64,000 nt of DNA from Niallia nealsonii (GTDB taxonomy: Bacteria; Bacillota; Bacilli; Bacillales; Cytobacillaceae), in assembly GCF_002835805.1 (NCBI RefSeq), contig NZ_PISE01000011.1, positions 205,942-269,941 on the forward strand, written 5' to 3'. The notes under the pieces are model-generated. The model saw nothing but the letters and a program-made list of their open reading frames with translations. It did not search any database and was not told the DNA's origin. Below are positions 47,093 to 57,067 of the stretch, in pieces. Numbering within the stretch: position 1 is the first letter of the stretch; every line of letters starts with the position of its first letter. A program made the translations under genes and the position numbers.

Positions 47093-50000
47093 TTGAAAGG
47101 TGTAGTAAATTTTGTTCTCGGTAACAAACTGGCAGTATGGCTTCTTACCATCATCATTACTGTATCAGGCATTTATTCAGGCACTCGTATGAACATGGAG
47201 ACAATCCCTGATATTTCAATTCCCTATCTTACAGTAACGGGAGTATATCCTGGTGAAACTCCAGAAAAGGTAATGGATGATATATCCATGCCTATTGAAA
47301 AAGCAGTAGAAGGTCTTGAAAATGTAAAAGCCGTCTACTCTAATTCGTATTCTAACATGTCGAATGTTCAAGTGGAATACGAATATGGTATAGATATGGA
47401 CGAAGCAAAACGCGAATTAAAATCTGCCATTGAGTCAGTAGAACTGCCAGATGGTGTAGAGACTCCAACGGTTTCTGCAATTAGCATGAACATGATGCCA
47501 GTTGTTGCATTAAGTGCAAGCAGCTCTAAAGAAGATATTGTAGAGTTAACTTCAACAGTAGAAGATATCTTGCTTCCAAAAATCGAAAAAATCGATGGAG
47601 TAGCATCTGCAACCATTACTGGCCAGCATGTGGAAGAAGTAGATCTTACTTATAACAAAGAAAAAATGACTGAACTTGATTTAACAGAAGATAAAGTCAA
47701 AGAAATGATTCAAGCAAGTGATATGCAAGTTTCATTAGGTCTTTATGAGTTCGATGAAGGGGAAGAAGCAGTTTCCATTGATGGCAAATTTATGACCGCC
47801 AATGAATTAAAAGATATGCTTATCCCAGTTACGCCAACAGCGGAGAATCCATCTCCATTTGTGAAACTTAGCGATATCGCAAAAATTGAAGTTATTGGTA
47901 AAGTGCAATCTGTTTCCCGCACAAATGGAAAAGATGCCATTGCCATTCAAATTGTCAAAAGTCAACAAGCAAATACAGTTGATGTCGTAAATGCTGTAAA
48001 AGATTTAGTCAAAGATGAAACGAAAAAAATTGATGGTCTAGATATCAACATAACAGTTGACCAAGGGAAACCAATTGAAGAATCTGTCTTCACAATGATT
48101 GAAAAGGCAGTATTTGGTGGTTTAATTGCCGTATTGATTATCCTATTATTCTTACGCGACTTTAAATCCACGATTATTTCCATTATTTCCATTCCAGTAT
48201 CTATTTTTATGGCTTTGCTTCTATTAAACTGGATGGATATTACGTTAAATATTATGACACTTGGTGCGATTACAGTTGCGATTGGCCGGGTTATCGATGA
48301 CTCTATCGTTGTTGTAGAAAATATTTATCGTCGTTTACATTTAAAAGATGAAAAATTAACAGGCCGTGCCCTTGTTCGCGCGGCAACAATAGAAATGTTT
48401 AAACCAATTCTATCATCCACATTAGTAACTGTTGCAGTATTTGCGCCGCTTATCTTTGTTGGCGGAATGGTCGGTGAATTATTTACTCCATTCGCATTAA
48501 CGATGACATTTGCTCTTGGTGCTTCCCTGCTTGTAGCTATTACAGTAGTGCCTGCTTTATCCCACTTCTTATTTAAGAAAAAATTGTACAGTGAAAAAAC
48601 AGAAAGCAGCCATAAAGAAGTCGGCAAATTATCATTATGGTACAAAGGCATTCTTGAAAAAGCTCTTAACCATAAAATCATCACTTCCATTATTGCCGTT
48701 GTTTTATTAGTAGGAAGTTTAGCATTAACACCATTAATCGGCTTCAGCTTTATGGGCAGCGAAGAAGAAAAAACAATGTATCTAACTTACACGCCAGCAG
48801 CTGGTGAATTAAAAGAAGATACATTAAAAAATATTAAAGTAGTCGAAGATAAAATGCTTGAGCGCGACGATATTGACATTGTTCAATTATCCGTAAATGA
48901 TGAAGCAAATGAGATGTCAGCAATGATGGGCGGAGGTTCTGGCGGAGGCCTAATGTATCTAATCTTTGACCCAGACATGAAAGACTTCCCTGAAGTTCGC
49001 GATAAAATTGAAGATTATGTGAAGAACATTGGCCAATCCGGAGAATGGAAAAGTCAAAACTTCACGTCTATGTCAGGATCTACAAATGAAATCAGCTACA
49101 CATTATACAGTGAAGATTTAGATAAACTAAATGAATCTGTTAAAAAAGTCGAAAAAATTATGAAAGATAACGATGGTTTAAAAGATGTTTCATCAAGTGC
49201 TGAAGATGCATACGTGCAATATACATTTAATGTAGAACAAGATGAGTTATTGCAATATGGTTTAACAACAGGCCAACTTGTCATGCTGCTCAATCCATCC
49301 TCTACAAAAGATGTCTTAACAACTGTTGAAAAAGATGGAAATTCTTTAGATGTCATTGTACAGCAAGAAAAAGCAAAACAGCCTAAATCAATTGATGAAA
49401 TGTTGGATACAGAAATAACTACTGCACAAGGCAAAATGCCTCTTTCTGATCTTGTAGAAGTAGATAAAGGTACAACGCTAAATACCCTTTCACGCAGTAA
49501 AGGAGAATATTATGCATCTGTATCAGGTACTATTAAAGACGATGATATTTCGAAAGTAACAGCTGAAGTAGACAAAAAAGTGGATAAATTAGAACTGCCA
49601 AAAGGTGTTTCAACAGAAGTTGCAGGTGTATCTGCAGATATGAATGAAACATTTACACAACTTGGGGTAGCAATGCTTGCAGCAATCGCAATCGTATACT
49701 TCATCCTTGTGGTTACATTCCGTGAAGGTGTCGCACCATTTGCAATTCTATTCTCTCTTCCATTTGCAGTAATTGGTTCATTTGTTGGTCTATTAATTGC
49801 AGGTGAAACCATTTCAGTATCTGTTATGATGGGTCTATTAATGTTGATTGGTATTGTTGTAACAAATGCAATTGTACTCGTTGACAGGATTATTCATATG
49901 GAACGCGACGGCATGAATATGCGTGCTGCTGTTCTTGAAGCCGGTGCAACTCGTCTTCGTCCAATCCTAATGACAGCAATCGCAACTGTCGGTGCATTAA

Positions 50001-50173
50001 TCCCATTAGCCGTTGGATCAGGAGGCGGCGGGTTAATATCTAAAGGTTTAGCTGTTACCGTAATCGGCGGGTTAATAAGTTCTACACTATTAACACTAGT
50101 AGTTGTTCCAATCGTTTACGAAGTGCTATCAAAACTATTTAGAAAAAACCGTAAAGAAGTTCAAGAGAATTAA
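47093..50173 (+). CDS. RND-family efflux transporter (SwrC/YerP-like)
   Basis: 1026 residues. Typical RND layout of twelve membrane helices and two large extracytoplasmic loops (about 35-330 and 555-850). Motifs include NFVLGNKLAVWLLTIIITVSG at the N-terminus, GRVIDDSIVVVENIYR (proton-relay Asp pair), RPILMTAIATVGALIPLA and MMGLLMLIGIVVTNAIVLVD. SwrC exports surfactin in B. subtilis; substrates here are unknown. The start is TTG with GGAAGGTG before it. Single gene with a TetR-type operator in its promoter and its own terminator. Confidence 0.94.
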   Translation: MKGVVNFVLGNKLAVWLLTIIITVSGIYSGTRMNMETIPDISIPYLTVTGVYPGETPEKVMDDISMPIEKAVEGLENVKAVYSNSYSNMSNVQVEYEYGIDMDEAKRELKSAIESVELPDGVETPTVSAISMNMMPVVALSASSSKEDIVELTSTVEDILLPKIEKIDGVASATITGQHVEEVDLTYNKEKMTELDLTEDKVKEMIQASDMQVSLGLYEFDEGEEAVSIDGKFMTANELKDMLIPVTPTAENPSPFVKLSDIAKIEVIGKVQSVSRTNGKDAIAIQIVKSQQANTVDVVNAVKDLVKDETKKIDGLDINITVDQGKPIEESVFTMIEKAVFGGLIAVLIILLFLRDFKSTIISIISIPVSIFMALLLLNWMDITLNIMTLGAITVAIGRVIDDSIVVVENIYRRLHLKDEKLTGRALVRAATIEMFKPILSSTLVTVAVFAPLIFVGGMVGELFTPFALTMTFALGASLLVAITVVPALSHFLFKKKLYSEKTESSHKEVGKLSLWYKGILEKALNHKIITSIIAVVLLVGSLALTPLIGFSFMGSEEEKTMYLTYTPAAGELKEDTLKNIKVVEDKMLERDDIDIVQLSVNDEANEMSAMMGGGSGGGLMYLIFDPDMKDFPEVRDKIEDYVKNIGQSGEWKSQNFTSMSGSTNEISYTLYSEDLDKLNESVKKVEKIMKDNDGLKDVSSSAEDAYVQYTFNVEQDELLQYGLTTGQLVMLLNPSSTKDVLTTVEKDGNSLDVIVQQEKAKQPKSIDEMLDTEITTAQGKMPLSDLVEVDKGTTLNTLSRSKGEYYASVSGTIKDDDISKVTAEVDKKVDKLELPKGVSTEVAGVSADMNETFTQLGVAMLAAIAIVYFILVVTFREGVAPFAILFSLPFAVIGSFVGLLIAGETISVSVMMGLLMLIGIVVTNAIVLVDRIIHMERDGMNMRAAVLEAGATRLRPILMTAIATVGALIPLAVGSGGGGLISKGLAVTVIGGLISSTLLTLVVVPIVYEVLSKLFRKNRKEVQEN

Positions 50174-50180
50174 CCATTTG

Positions 50181-50211
50181 AGCCTTGCAAGAATCACTTG
50201 CAAGGCTTTTT
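50181..50211 (+). terminator. Terminator of the RND pump
   Basis: Perfect 11-bp stem AGCCTTGCAAG/CTTGCAAGGCT with a 5-base loop and T6. Confidence 0.95.
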
Positions 50212-50242
50212 TGCTATTTATCCTCTCTTCTATTATTTCACA

Positions 50243-50770
50243 CTATCTACTGATGCTTTTTTCCAATTCAAGAAGCTTTGTCTTCATTTCTAAGCCCCCG
50301 CGATAACCAGTTAAAGACCCATTTTTCCCAACTACTCTGTGGCAAGGAATCGTAATTAGAACCGGATTGGCACCAATTGCTGCTCCAACAGCACGAACTG
50401 CGGCAGGTTTATTTACGGAGTTGGCAATATCAGAATACGACTTTGTTTGTCCATATGGAATCTCACAAAGTGCTTGCCAAATCGCCAGTTGAAATGGCGT
50501 TCCATTATAGTCAAAAGCCATAGTAAAGTCCTTTCTTTTTCCTTCTAAATATTCTATTATTTCTTCCCTATAGGCTTTAAGCATTTCTTCGTTTTCCACA
50601 AGAGAAATTTTTGGAAATCTCTTCCCTGCCCATTCAGATAATTCTTCAAATAGCGCATTCTGTGAACCAACATAACAAAGTCCTTTAGCTGTCATTGCTA
50701 TATAAAAATTCCACTCTCCATAACTTAACAAAGACCAATAAATCGTTGGGTTATTTTTTTGTTCCATCAT
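50243..50770 (-). CDS. adaB: O6-methylguanine-DNA methyltransferase
   Basis: 175 residues. The acceptor motif IPCHRVVGKNGSLTGYRGG contains the Cys that takes the alkyl group, and the DNA-binding helix is VNKPAAVRAVGAAIGANP. It repairs O6-methylguanine suicidally. It overlaps the upstream AdaA gene by 20 bp, as in the adaAB operon of B. subtilis, and is read from ATG preceded by GGAGGATAAGG. It is induced together with adaA. Confidence 0.93.
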   Translation of the reverse strand: MMEQKNNPTIYWSLLSYGEWNFYIAMTAKGLCYVGSQNALFEELSEWAGKRFPKISLVENEEMLKAYREEIIEYLEGKRKDFTMAFDYNGTPFQLAIWQALCEIPYGQTKSYSDIANSVNKPAAVRAVGAAIGANPVLITIPCHRVVGKNGSLTGYRGGLEMKTKLLELEKSISR

Positions 50771-51329
50771 CCTTATCCTCCATTAATTTCATTTGCCGAT
50801 ATTGTGCTGGTGTATAGCCAATTTTCTTTTTAAACAAAGTAATAAAATAAGGTAAATTTGGCATACCCACAGATAATGCAATTTCAGCAATCCCTATATT
50901 TGTTTGAATCAACTGCTCTTTCGCTTGTTTTAAGCGGACTTGCTGGATATATTCAACAGGGGTGACACCCTTTATTTTTTTAAAGATACGATGCAAATGA
51001 TAAGGACTTCCGTGAGCAATATCTGCTAACTTTTCTAATGTTAATTTCCCGCCGAAATGCTTATCGATATATTCTGTCACAACAGTAACCCATTCATTAT
51101 CCGGCAAATGTTCATTATTCGGTTTGCACCGTTTGCATGGGCGAAAATTGGCCAGAATCGCTTGATCTGCGTTTGTAAAGATCTCTACATTTTCTTTTTT
51201 AGGAGGCCTTGATTTGCATGAAGGCTTACAAAAAACACCCGTTGTTTTCACCCCATAACAAAATTTATCATTATACGTTTCATCATTATTGATAATAGCT
51301 TGCCACTTTTCTTCTGTTATTTTTTCCAT
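50751..51329 (-). CDS. adaA: AdaA methylphosphotriester repair protein and AraC-type activator
   Basis: About 192 residues. The Ada zinc domain is N-terminal: FCYGVKTTGVFCKPSCKSRPP, then PCKRCKPN (four Cys; the first Cys that accepts methyl is in this set). The C-terminal AraC helix-turn-helix pair runs from about 85 to 185 (LTLEKLADIAHGSPYHLHRIFKK, QLIQTNIGIAEIALSVGM). It demethylates DNA phosphotriesters, then activates the operon. The frame extends to 51362; GAAAGGA sits directly on the ATG at 51341, so the ATG at 51329 is preferred. Confidence 0.92.
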   Translation of the reverse strand: MEKITEEKWQAIINNDETYNDKFCYGVKTTGVFCKPSCKSRPPKKENVEIFTNADQAILANFRPCKRCKPNNEHLPDNEWVTVVTEYIDKHFGGKLTLEKLADIAHGSPYHLHRIFKKIKGVTPVEYIQQVRLKQAKEQLIQTNIGIAEIALSVGMPNLPYFITLFKKKIGYTPAQYRQMKLMEDKDDGTKK

Positions 51330-51881
51330 AGAGTTATTCATCCTTTCTGCCATATGTTTCACTTCTTTCTAGTGGCTTATCGAACATCCGGCAGCAAAAC
51401 AAACTATTTTAAAAAATAAGGATACTCCTCCTAGCTAACTGTATTTTTTATCATCGCTTTTTTTGTTCGCAGCAGGTCGATAATATCTCTTGTACTTAAC
51501 ACTATAACCATTTCAAAAAGAAAAAATAAGATATTTCGAATATAATAGCAAGATAACAAAATAAAACTCTATTATATACATCACGTAAAAAAATAGATTT
51601 GTAAATATGCTAGATACTTATTTGCTTTTCAAATGATATAAAACCCGCTGAAAAAATGGAAATATTCAGCAATCGTTTAATCTTGATAATAATTCAACAC
51701 CACTTCATTTTTTCCATTATATAGAAATAATAACGACGTTTAAATGGAACATCGAAAAGAACTTATTAATTTTTTCCATTAAATATTGCTAAATCGTCAT
51801 TCCGGATCGTCCTAATAGATATATTTATATGTAAAGAGTGTTTAACATTCTGCATTTTCTAATAAAAAAGGAGTGATTCAA
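51330..51881. other. Intergenic region between adaA and rocA
   Basis: Divergent control region, about 550 bp. No gene seen. It holds repeated TTTTTTCCATTA-type tracts and inverted repeats; see the entry at 51647-51670. A weak -24/-12 resemblance (TGTTTA, then CTGCA) at 51839-51853 lacks the GG of sigma-54 promoters and is not called. Confidence 0.35.
51647..51670. promoter_or_regulatory. Inverted repeat, possible activator site for rocAD
   Basis: GCTGAA and TTCAGC arms frame 12 bp. TTCAGCAAT recurs inverted as ATTGCTAAA (51785-51793), about 115 bp away and 90 bp before the rocA start. Distal enhancer-like sites are known for RocR-type control, so this is a candidate only. Confidence 0.3.
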
Positions 51882-53429
51882 ATGGTAGTTGCATATCATC
51901 ATGAACCATTTACTAATTTTGGCGTAGAAAAAAATAAACAGGCGTTTAAAGATGCTTTAGCATATGTTAATACACAGCTCGGCAAACATTATCCTCTTGT
52001 TATTAATGGAGAAAAAATAGAAACAGATGAAAAAACCATCTCCATTAATCCTGCTAATAAAGAAGAAGTAATTGGATCTGTCTCCATCGCCAATCAAGAA
52101 TTGGCGGAAAAGGCCATGCAATCTGCCCTCCAAGCCTTTGAATCGTGGAAAAAATGGAAAGTCGAACATCGTGCAGATATTTTATTCAAAGCCGCTGCCA
52201 TCATCCGCCGAAGAAAGCATGAGTTTTCCAGCTATTTAGTGAAAGAGTCTGGAAAGCCTTGGAACGAAGCAGATGCAGATACTGCAGAAGCCATTGATTT
52301 CTTGGAATATTACGCTCGCCAAGTTCTTGAAATAAAAAATGGAGTAGCCGTAAAAAGCCGATCTGGAGAATATAATCAATATCACTATATTCCTCTTGGT
52401 GTCGGGATTATTATTGCTCCCTTTAACTTTCCTCTTGCCATTATGGCAGGCACAGCAGTTGCTGCTATCGTAACAGGCAACACTATTTTATTAAAACCAG
52501 CAGATGCCACACCTGTTATAGCAGCAAAATTTGTAGAGGTAATGGAAGAAGCCGGTCTCCCAAATGGTGTATTAAACTATATTCCTGGCAAAGGAGAAGT
52601 AATTGGAGATTATTTAGTCGAACATCCCAAAACTCGATTTGTTTCCTTTACAGGTTCCCGTGCCGTTGGCTGCCGTATTTATGAGCGAGCAGCAAAAGTG
52701 CAGCCAGGACAAATTTGGCTAAAACGGGTTATTGCAGAAATGGGAGGAAAAGACACGATTTTGGTGGATAAAGATGCAGATTTAGACAAAGCGGCTGCTT
52801 CTATTGTTCAATCTGCTTTTGGTTTTTCTGGCCAGAAATGTTCTGCCTGTTCTCGAGCAGTCATTCATCAAGATATTTACGACAAAGTATTAGAAAAAGC
52901 AATCGCTTTAACAAAAAAGCTGTCTGTCGGCGCTCCAGAAGATTCAGGGACATATATGGGACCAGTCATTCATCAAGCATCTTATAATAAAGTGATGAAC
53001 TATATAGAGATTGGCAAAAAAGAAGGAAGATTATTGATAGGCGGTGAAGGCAATGATACATCTGGATACTTTATTCAGCCAACTATTTTTGCCGATGTAG
53101 ATGAGAATGCACGTTTAATGCAAGAAGAAATTTTTGGTCCTGTTGTAGCATTTTGCAAAGCCCGGGACTTTGACCATATGATGGAAGTTGCCAATAATAC
53201 CGATTACGCATTAACAGGCGCTTTATGGACGAACAATCGAGAACATTTAGAGCGGGCAAGAGAAGAATTCCATGTTGGAAATTTATATTTTAACAGAGGC
53301 TGTACCGGAGCTATTGTCGGGTATCAACCTTTTGGGGGCTTCAATATGTCTGGAACCGATTCAAAGGCTGGAGGACCTGACTATCTAATTCTTCATATGC
53401 AAGCCAAAACAACATCTGAAACATTTTAA
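51882..53429 (+). CDS. rocA: L-glutamate gamma-semialdehyde (pyrroline-5-carboxylate) dehydrogenase
   Basis: 515 residues, the RocA/PutC group of aldehyde dehydrogenases. The Glu base is in IAEMGGKD and the Cys nucleophile in [16 protein letters not shown]-binding loop FTGSRAVG; the C-terminus [15 protein letters not shown] is typical of RocA. It oxidises glutamate semialdehyde to glutamate, the last step of arginine, ornithine and proline breakdown. GGAGTG precedes the ATG at 51882; a longer frame starts at 51873. rocD follows 13 bp later. Confidence 0.95.
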   Translation: MVVAYHHEPFTNFGVEKNKQAFKDALAYVNTQLGKHYPLVINGEKIETDEKTISINPANKEEVIGSVSIANQELAEKAMQSALQAFESWKKWKVEHRADILFKAAAIIRRRKHEFSSYLVKESGKPWNEADADTAEAIDFLEYYARQVLEIKNGVAVKSRSGEYNQYHYIPLGVGIIIAPFNFPLAIMAGTAVAAIVTGNTILLKPADATPVIAAKFVEVMEEAGLPNGVLNYIPGKGEVIGDYLVEHPKTRFVSFTGSRAVGCRIYERAAKVQPGQIWLKRVIAEMGGKDTILVDKDADLDKAAASIVQSAFGFSGQKCSACSRAVIHQDIYDKVLEKAIALTKKLSVGAPEDSGTYMGPVIHQASYNKVMNYIEIGKKEGRLLIGGEGNDTSGYFIQPTIFADVDENARLMQEEIFGPVVAFCKARDFDHMMEVANNTDYALTGALWTNNREHLERAREEFHVGNLYFNRGCTGAIVGYQPFGGFNMSGTDSKAGGPDYLILHMQAKTTSETF

Positions 53430-53442
53430 GGAGGGGGATTTT

Positions 53443-54651
53443 ATGTCTACTGAAACAACACAAACTACAAAAATTATTCAGCAAACAGAAAAATTTGGCG
53501 CAAACAACTACCATCCTCTTCCAATCGTCATTAAAAAGGCACAAGGTGTATGGGTAGAAGATCCAGAGAACAATCGATATATGGATATGCTCAGTGCCTA
53601 TTCAGCCGTAAACCAAGGCCATCGCCACCCTAAAATCATTAAAGCATTAAAACAACAAGCAGATAAAGTTACTTTAACATCACGAGCTTTCCATAATGAT
53701 CAGCTTGGTCCATGGTATGAAAAAATTTGTACGTTAACGAAAAAAAATATGGCCCTCCCGATGAATACTGGAGCCGAAGCCGTGGAAACTGCCTTTAAAG
53801 CGGCACGGCGATGGGCTTATAAAGCGAAAGGCATCAGCGACAATCAGGCAGAAATTATTGCTTGTACAGGAAATTTTCATGGGCGAACAATGACTGCCGT
53901 TTCTTTATCATCTGAAGCAGAATATCAACAAGGATTCGGACCAATGCTGCCTGGAATAAAGTTAATTCCATACGGTGATTTAGAAAGCTTGCAAAAGGCA
54001 ATCACCCCTAACACGGCAGCCTTTTTAATCGAACCAATTCAAGGAGAAGCGGGCATAGTCCTGCCGCCAGCTGGATTCATAAAAAAAGCATTTGATCTGT
54101 GTCAACAAAATAATGTCCTATTTATAGCAGATGAAATACAAGTAGGTTTAGCAAGAACCGGCAAACTTTTTGCATACGAATGGGAAGGAATCGAACCCGA
54201 TATGCTTATTTTAGGAAAAGCCCTCGGCGGGGGAGTATTCCCTATTTCATGTGTAGCAGCAAATGAGGATATATTAGGAGTTTTTACTCCTGGTTCACAT
54301 GGTTCTACTTTCGGCGGCAATCCCCTTGCATGCGCTGTATCGGTCGCTGCTTTAGAAGTCATAGAAGAAGAAGGATTGGCCGATCGGTCGCTGCAACTTG
54401 GAGATTACTTCAAAAAAAAATTACAAGCAATCAAAAGTCCGATAATTAAAGAAATCAGAGGCCGAGGCTTATTTATTGGCATGGAATTAACAGAAGATGC
54501 TCGGAAATATTGTGAAGACTTAAAAGAAGAAGGATTGCTTTGCAAAGAAACACATCATACAGTCATTCGTTTTGCCCCACCCCTTACCATTACAAAAGAA
54601 GAATTAGATTGGGCAATGGAACGAATCCAAAAAGTATTCCAAACACAATAA
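53443..54651 (+). CDS. rocD: Ornithine aminotransferase
   Basis: 402 residues, class III aminotransferase. PLP lysine in [17 protein letters not shown]; other motifs are [29 protein letters not shown] and [14 protein letters not shown]. It converts ornithine and 2-oxoglutarate to glutamate semialdehyde and glutamate, directly feeding RocA. GGAGGGGG precedes the ATG and the gap to rocA is 13 bp, so they form an operon. In B. subtilis rocD lies in another operon; here the two consecutive steps are joined. Confidence 0.95.
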   Translation: MSTETTQTTKIIQQTEKFGANNYHPLPIVIKKAQGVWVEDPENNRYMDMLSAYSAVNQGHRHPKIIKALKQQADKVTLTSRAFHNDQLGPWYEKICTLTKKNMALPMNTGAEAVETAFKAARRWAYKAKGISDNQAEIIACTGNFHGRTMTAVSLSSEAEYQQGFGPMLPGIKLIPYGDLESLQKAITPNTAAFLIEPIQGEAGIVLPPAGFIKKAFDLCQQNNVLFIADEIQVGLARTGKLFAYEWEGIEPDMLILGKALGGGVFPISCVAANEDILGVFTPGSHGSTFGGNPLACAVSVAALEVIEEEGLADRSLQLGDYFKKKLQAIKSPIIKEIRGRGLFIGMELTEDARKYCEDLKEEGLLCKETHHTVIRFAPPLTITKEELDWAMERIQKVFQTQ

Positions 54652-54747
54652 GGAACTAGCCGACTATTTTTCTTGTTTCCCTACTCATATACCTGCAGAG
54701 TTTCTTTCTGCAGATGTCATTGATGTGCAGCAATCGTTGATACAACA

Positions 54748-54813
54748 AAACATACTAACTTTAGTAATACAGGCCAAGGTCATGGTTTGTTCTACTAATG
54801 CTAGTATGTTTTT
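54748..54813 (+). terminator. Terminator of rocA-rocD
   Basis: Nested stem: ACATACTA with TAGTATGT outside and TTAGTA with TACTAA inside, followed by a T-rich run. Confidence 0.75.
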
Positions 54814-54838
54814 CATTTAATAAACGGATAAATATTTT

Positions 54839-55771
54839 TTAGATTTGTTCCCCAGCTGCAGCCTGTTTTTGTCCAATGCCTCTCCTCTTTTTATTTTTTT
54901 GCATTCTTTTAGTTAATTTATTTAAATAATAGGTCACAATCACAAAAACAGCCATAATTCCTGTATAAGTTATAATCACACTAAATACATTGCTTTCTCC
55001 GCCTTCATGATTGCCGCCCATTTTCCCTTGGAAATTATCCGGCCGTTCTCCAGATGGAGGCTGGAAGGAATTTTGTCCTTCACTACTATTTTCAGTTGGC
55101 CGCTGAAAGGAACCAGAAGTTGAGTTTTCAGATGAAACCCCTCCTCTTTCTCCCATCATCTCTCCTTTTCCTCCCTCTGCCATAGTTTGTGATCCTATTC
55201 CTATGATGGAGCTTGCACTTGCCAAACGATTCATAAATCCAGTGTTATTCATTTCGTATATCCCAAATAGTAAAATAAGAACCGCTGCTGCTTTTCCCAT
55301 ATATCTGATCCAAATCTTTTTCGGTTTGTACTTCCACATTTTCTGCCAAACATTCACAACCCATTGCCAATGCAGCCCAACATGAACGCCTATAAGTGCC
55401 AAAACTAAAAATGAGATGGAAATATGGGTCATTTGAAACCATCTTTCATTGCCTATATTGATATTTGGAAATACCACTCTGGAAATAAAGATTCCACTGA
55501 TAATAATAAAACTCATGAATACTAGCAATAATAAATTTAATGCATAGCTTCCTCTGACTTTCCATGACAACTTCCGATCAAACAACTTCATTGTTACATT
55601 CTTTACCCACTTCCAATTCAGAAAGATATGGGTAAAATAAGCTGCCGCAAAACCAATCCCTGCTATTTCATGAAACGTTAACCCTCCTAGCACTTGCTTA
55701 TTGAAAAATAACACAAATAATAACGCCATTATTAAGTCTAGGGAAAATTTAATATAATTTATTTTTTTCAT
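54839..55771 (-). CDS. DUF4405 cytochrome b-like membrane protein
   Basis: 310 residues. Four N-terminal membrane helices hold histidines spaced as in di-haem b-type proteins: LTFHEIAGI, FTHIFLNW, MTHISISF and GVHVGLHWQW. A fifth helix follows (about 158-172). A low-complexity, Gly/Ser/Glu/Pro-rich loop (about 195-260) separates it from a last helix and a basic tail. DUF4405 proteins are linked to membrane electron transfer and extracytoplasmic flavinylation. No flavin-domain gene (ApbE/FMN_bind) is adjacent. AGGAGAGT precedes the ATG. Confidence 0.85.
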   Translation of the reverse strand: MKKINYIKFSLDLIMALLFVLFFNKQVLGGLTFHEIAGIGFAAAYFTHIFLNWKWVKNVTMKLFDRKLSWKVRGSYALNLLLLVFMSFIIISGIFISRVVFPNINIGNERWFQMTHISISFLVLALIGVHVGLHWQWVVNVWQKMWKYKPKKIWIRYMGKAAAVLILLFGIYEMNNTGFMNRLASASSIIGIGSQTMAEGGKGEMMGERGGVSSENSTSGSFQRPTENSSEGQNSFQPPSGERPDNFQGKMGGNHEGGESNVFSVIITYTGIMAVFVIVTYYLNKLTKRMQKNKKRRGIGQKQAAAGEQI

Positions 55772-56119
55772 AAAGACTCTCCTCAGTTAATGTATTAACC
55801 ATACTATAAGAGGGCATCCTTAATTTTTTCTTAATTTGCACTGCTTGCTGACAGACTTTTGTTTATAAAATAATTTTTCTTTTCTACGATTTAAAAATCA
55901 CAAAAAAACATTTTCTTCCACATGAAGTTCTACTGCTTAATCTATTGAATATGTGCAATCTTGATAATAAGACAGCCGTCCACTAAATCTATCAGGCACA
56001 TCTAGTATTTAGATAAATATAAATAAAAAAGAACACCCGATTAAAATAAATAGACTTATACATTTATTTCTGTTGCTAATAATTAACGAAATCTCTCACT
56101 TGCAAAAGACTGATTTTTT
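55772..56119. other. Intergenic region, nothing assigned
   Basis: About 350 bp of AT-rich sequence between two genes read in the same direction. I found no hairpin with a T run at the end of the ABC permease gene and no promoter that stands out. Confidence 0.35.
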
Positions 56120-57067
56120 TTACACAAGCATGTCTTTTTTTGTAAAAAAAGCAAAAGAAAGATAAATAGAAACAATCATCGTAACTATCATAACACTGCT
56201 AGATAACAATAAAGACGTATTCTGCAAATCAAAATCGCCTGTAAGATGGGCGCCAATATCCAAATTTAAAATAAAAAGATATTTTAATAAATCCAGCTTG
56301 CCTTGAAGACTTGATAATATTCCTCCAAAGACTACCAGACAAATAGAAAGGCTAATGGATGTTGTTACTGTGTGAAACAGTACGGAAATAAGTATAAATA
56401 CACTGCATAATGTTAAAATCACGATTATATTTAACAGCAAGCCCTGAAGCATATATTGCCAAATAGGGATAGCTTTTAATGTTTCTTCCCCTACAACAAT
56501 TAAACTATTCCAATCTCCTAATCCATTTTTAGGAATCGCTGACAAATAGGTCAATAAATCTGATAATAACATTGCACCAATAGAAACAATTATTGCAGCT
56601 ATCCATTTTGAAAAAAGGATATTACTTCTGCCAATAGGGCTAACCAGTATAGATTTTAACGTACCGTTAGAAGCCTCGCCAGCAATTATATCTGCTGTAA
56701 TGATTACTATTAATACCGGAAGAACTATTTTTATAAACATTCCAGAGACACTAGAAATAGCTGAACCTGCTGCACCTTCTACTTCTGGATTAACATTATG
56801 CTCTAACTGAAATTCCAATTTATCACGTTGCTTTACCATCTCTTTGTATTCAGTAGAGTGTTTATCTAAAGTGCTTATATAGTTATTTAACTCTTCAGTT
56901 TGTGTGACGAGTGGCTCTTTCCAATTCTCTCCTTTAGCAGAAGAATCATCAAAGTAATCAATCACCATCATTAGAACAGCAAAGAAAATGAGTATGCCTG
57001 CAATAACGTGAAGCCTCTTTTTTTTATATAATTTCACAAGTTCATTTTTCACAGCACCTCCGAGCAT
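56120..57067 (-). CDS. ABC-2-type exporter permease
   Basis: 315 residues. One N-terminal helix, an extracytoplasmic coiled loop (about 40-95; LNNYISTLDKHSTEYKEMVKQ), then five more helices, like the BcrB/NatB permeases. AGGAGG lies seven bases before the ATG, which overlaps the stop of the ATPase (TAATG), so the two are coupled. The pair likely exports or detoxifies a peptide antibiotic or a related compound. Confidence 0.9.
   Translation of the reverse strand: MLGGAVKNELVKLYKKKRLHVIAGILIFFAVLMMVIDYFDDSSAKGENWKEPLVTQTEELNNYISTLDKHSTEYKEMVKQRDKLEFQLEHNVNPEVEGAAGSAISSVSGMFIKIVLPVLIVIITADIIAGEASNGTLKSILVSPIGRSNILFSKWIAAIIVSIGAMLLSDLLTYLSAIPKNGLGDWNSLIVVGEETLKAIPIWQYMLQGLLLNIIVILTLCSVFILISVLFHTVTTSISLSICLVVFGGILSSLQGKLDLLKYLFILNLDIGAHLTGDFDLQNTSLLLSSSVMIVTMIVSIYLSFAFFTKKDMLV

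Noticed and set aside
51839..51853. Sigma-54 promoter for rocA
   Set aside because: Spacing fits, but the -24 element lacks the GG that this sigma factor requires.
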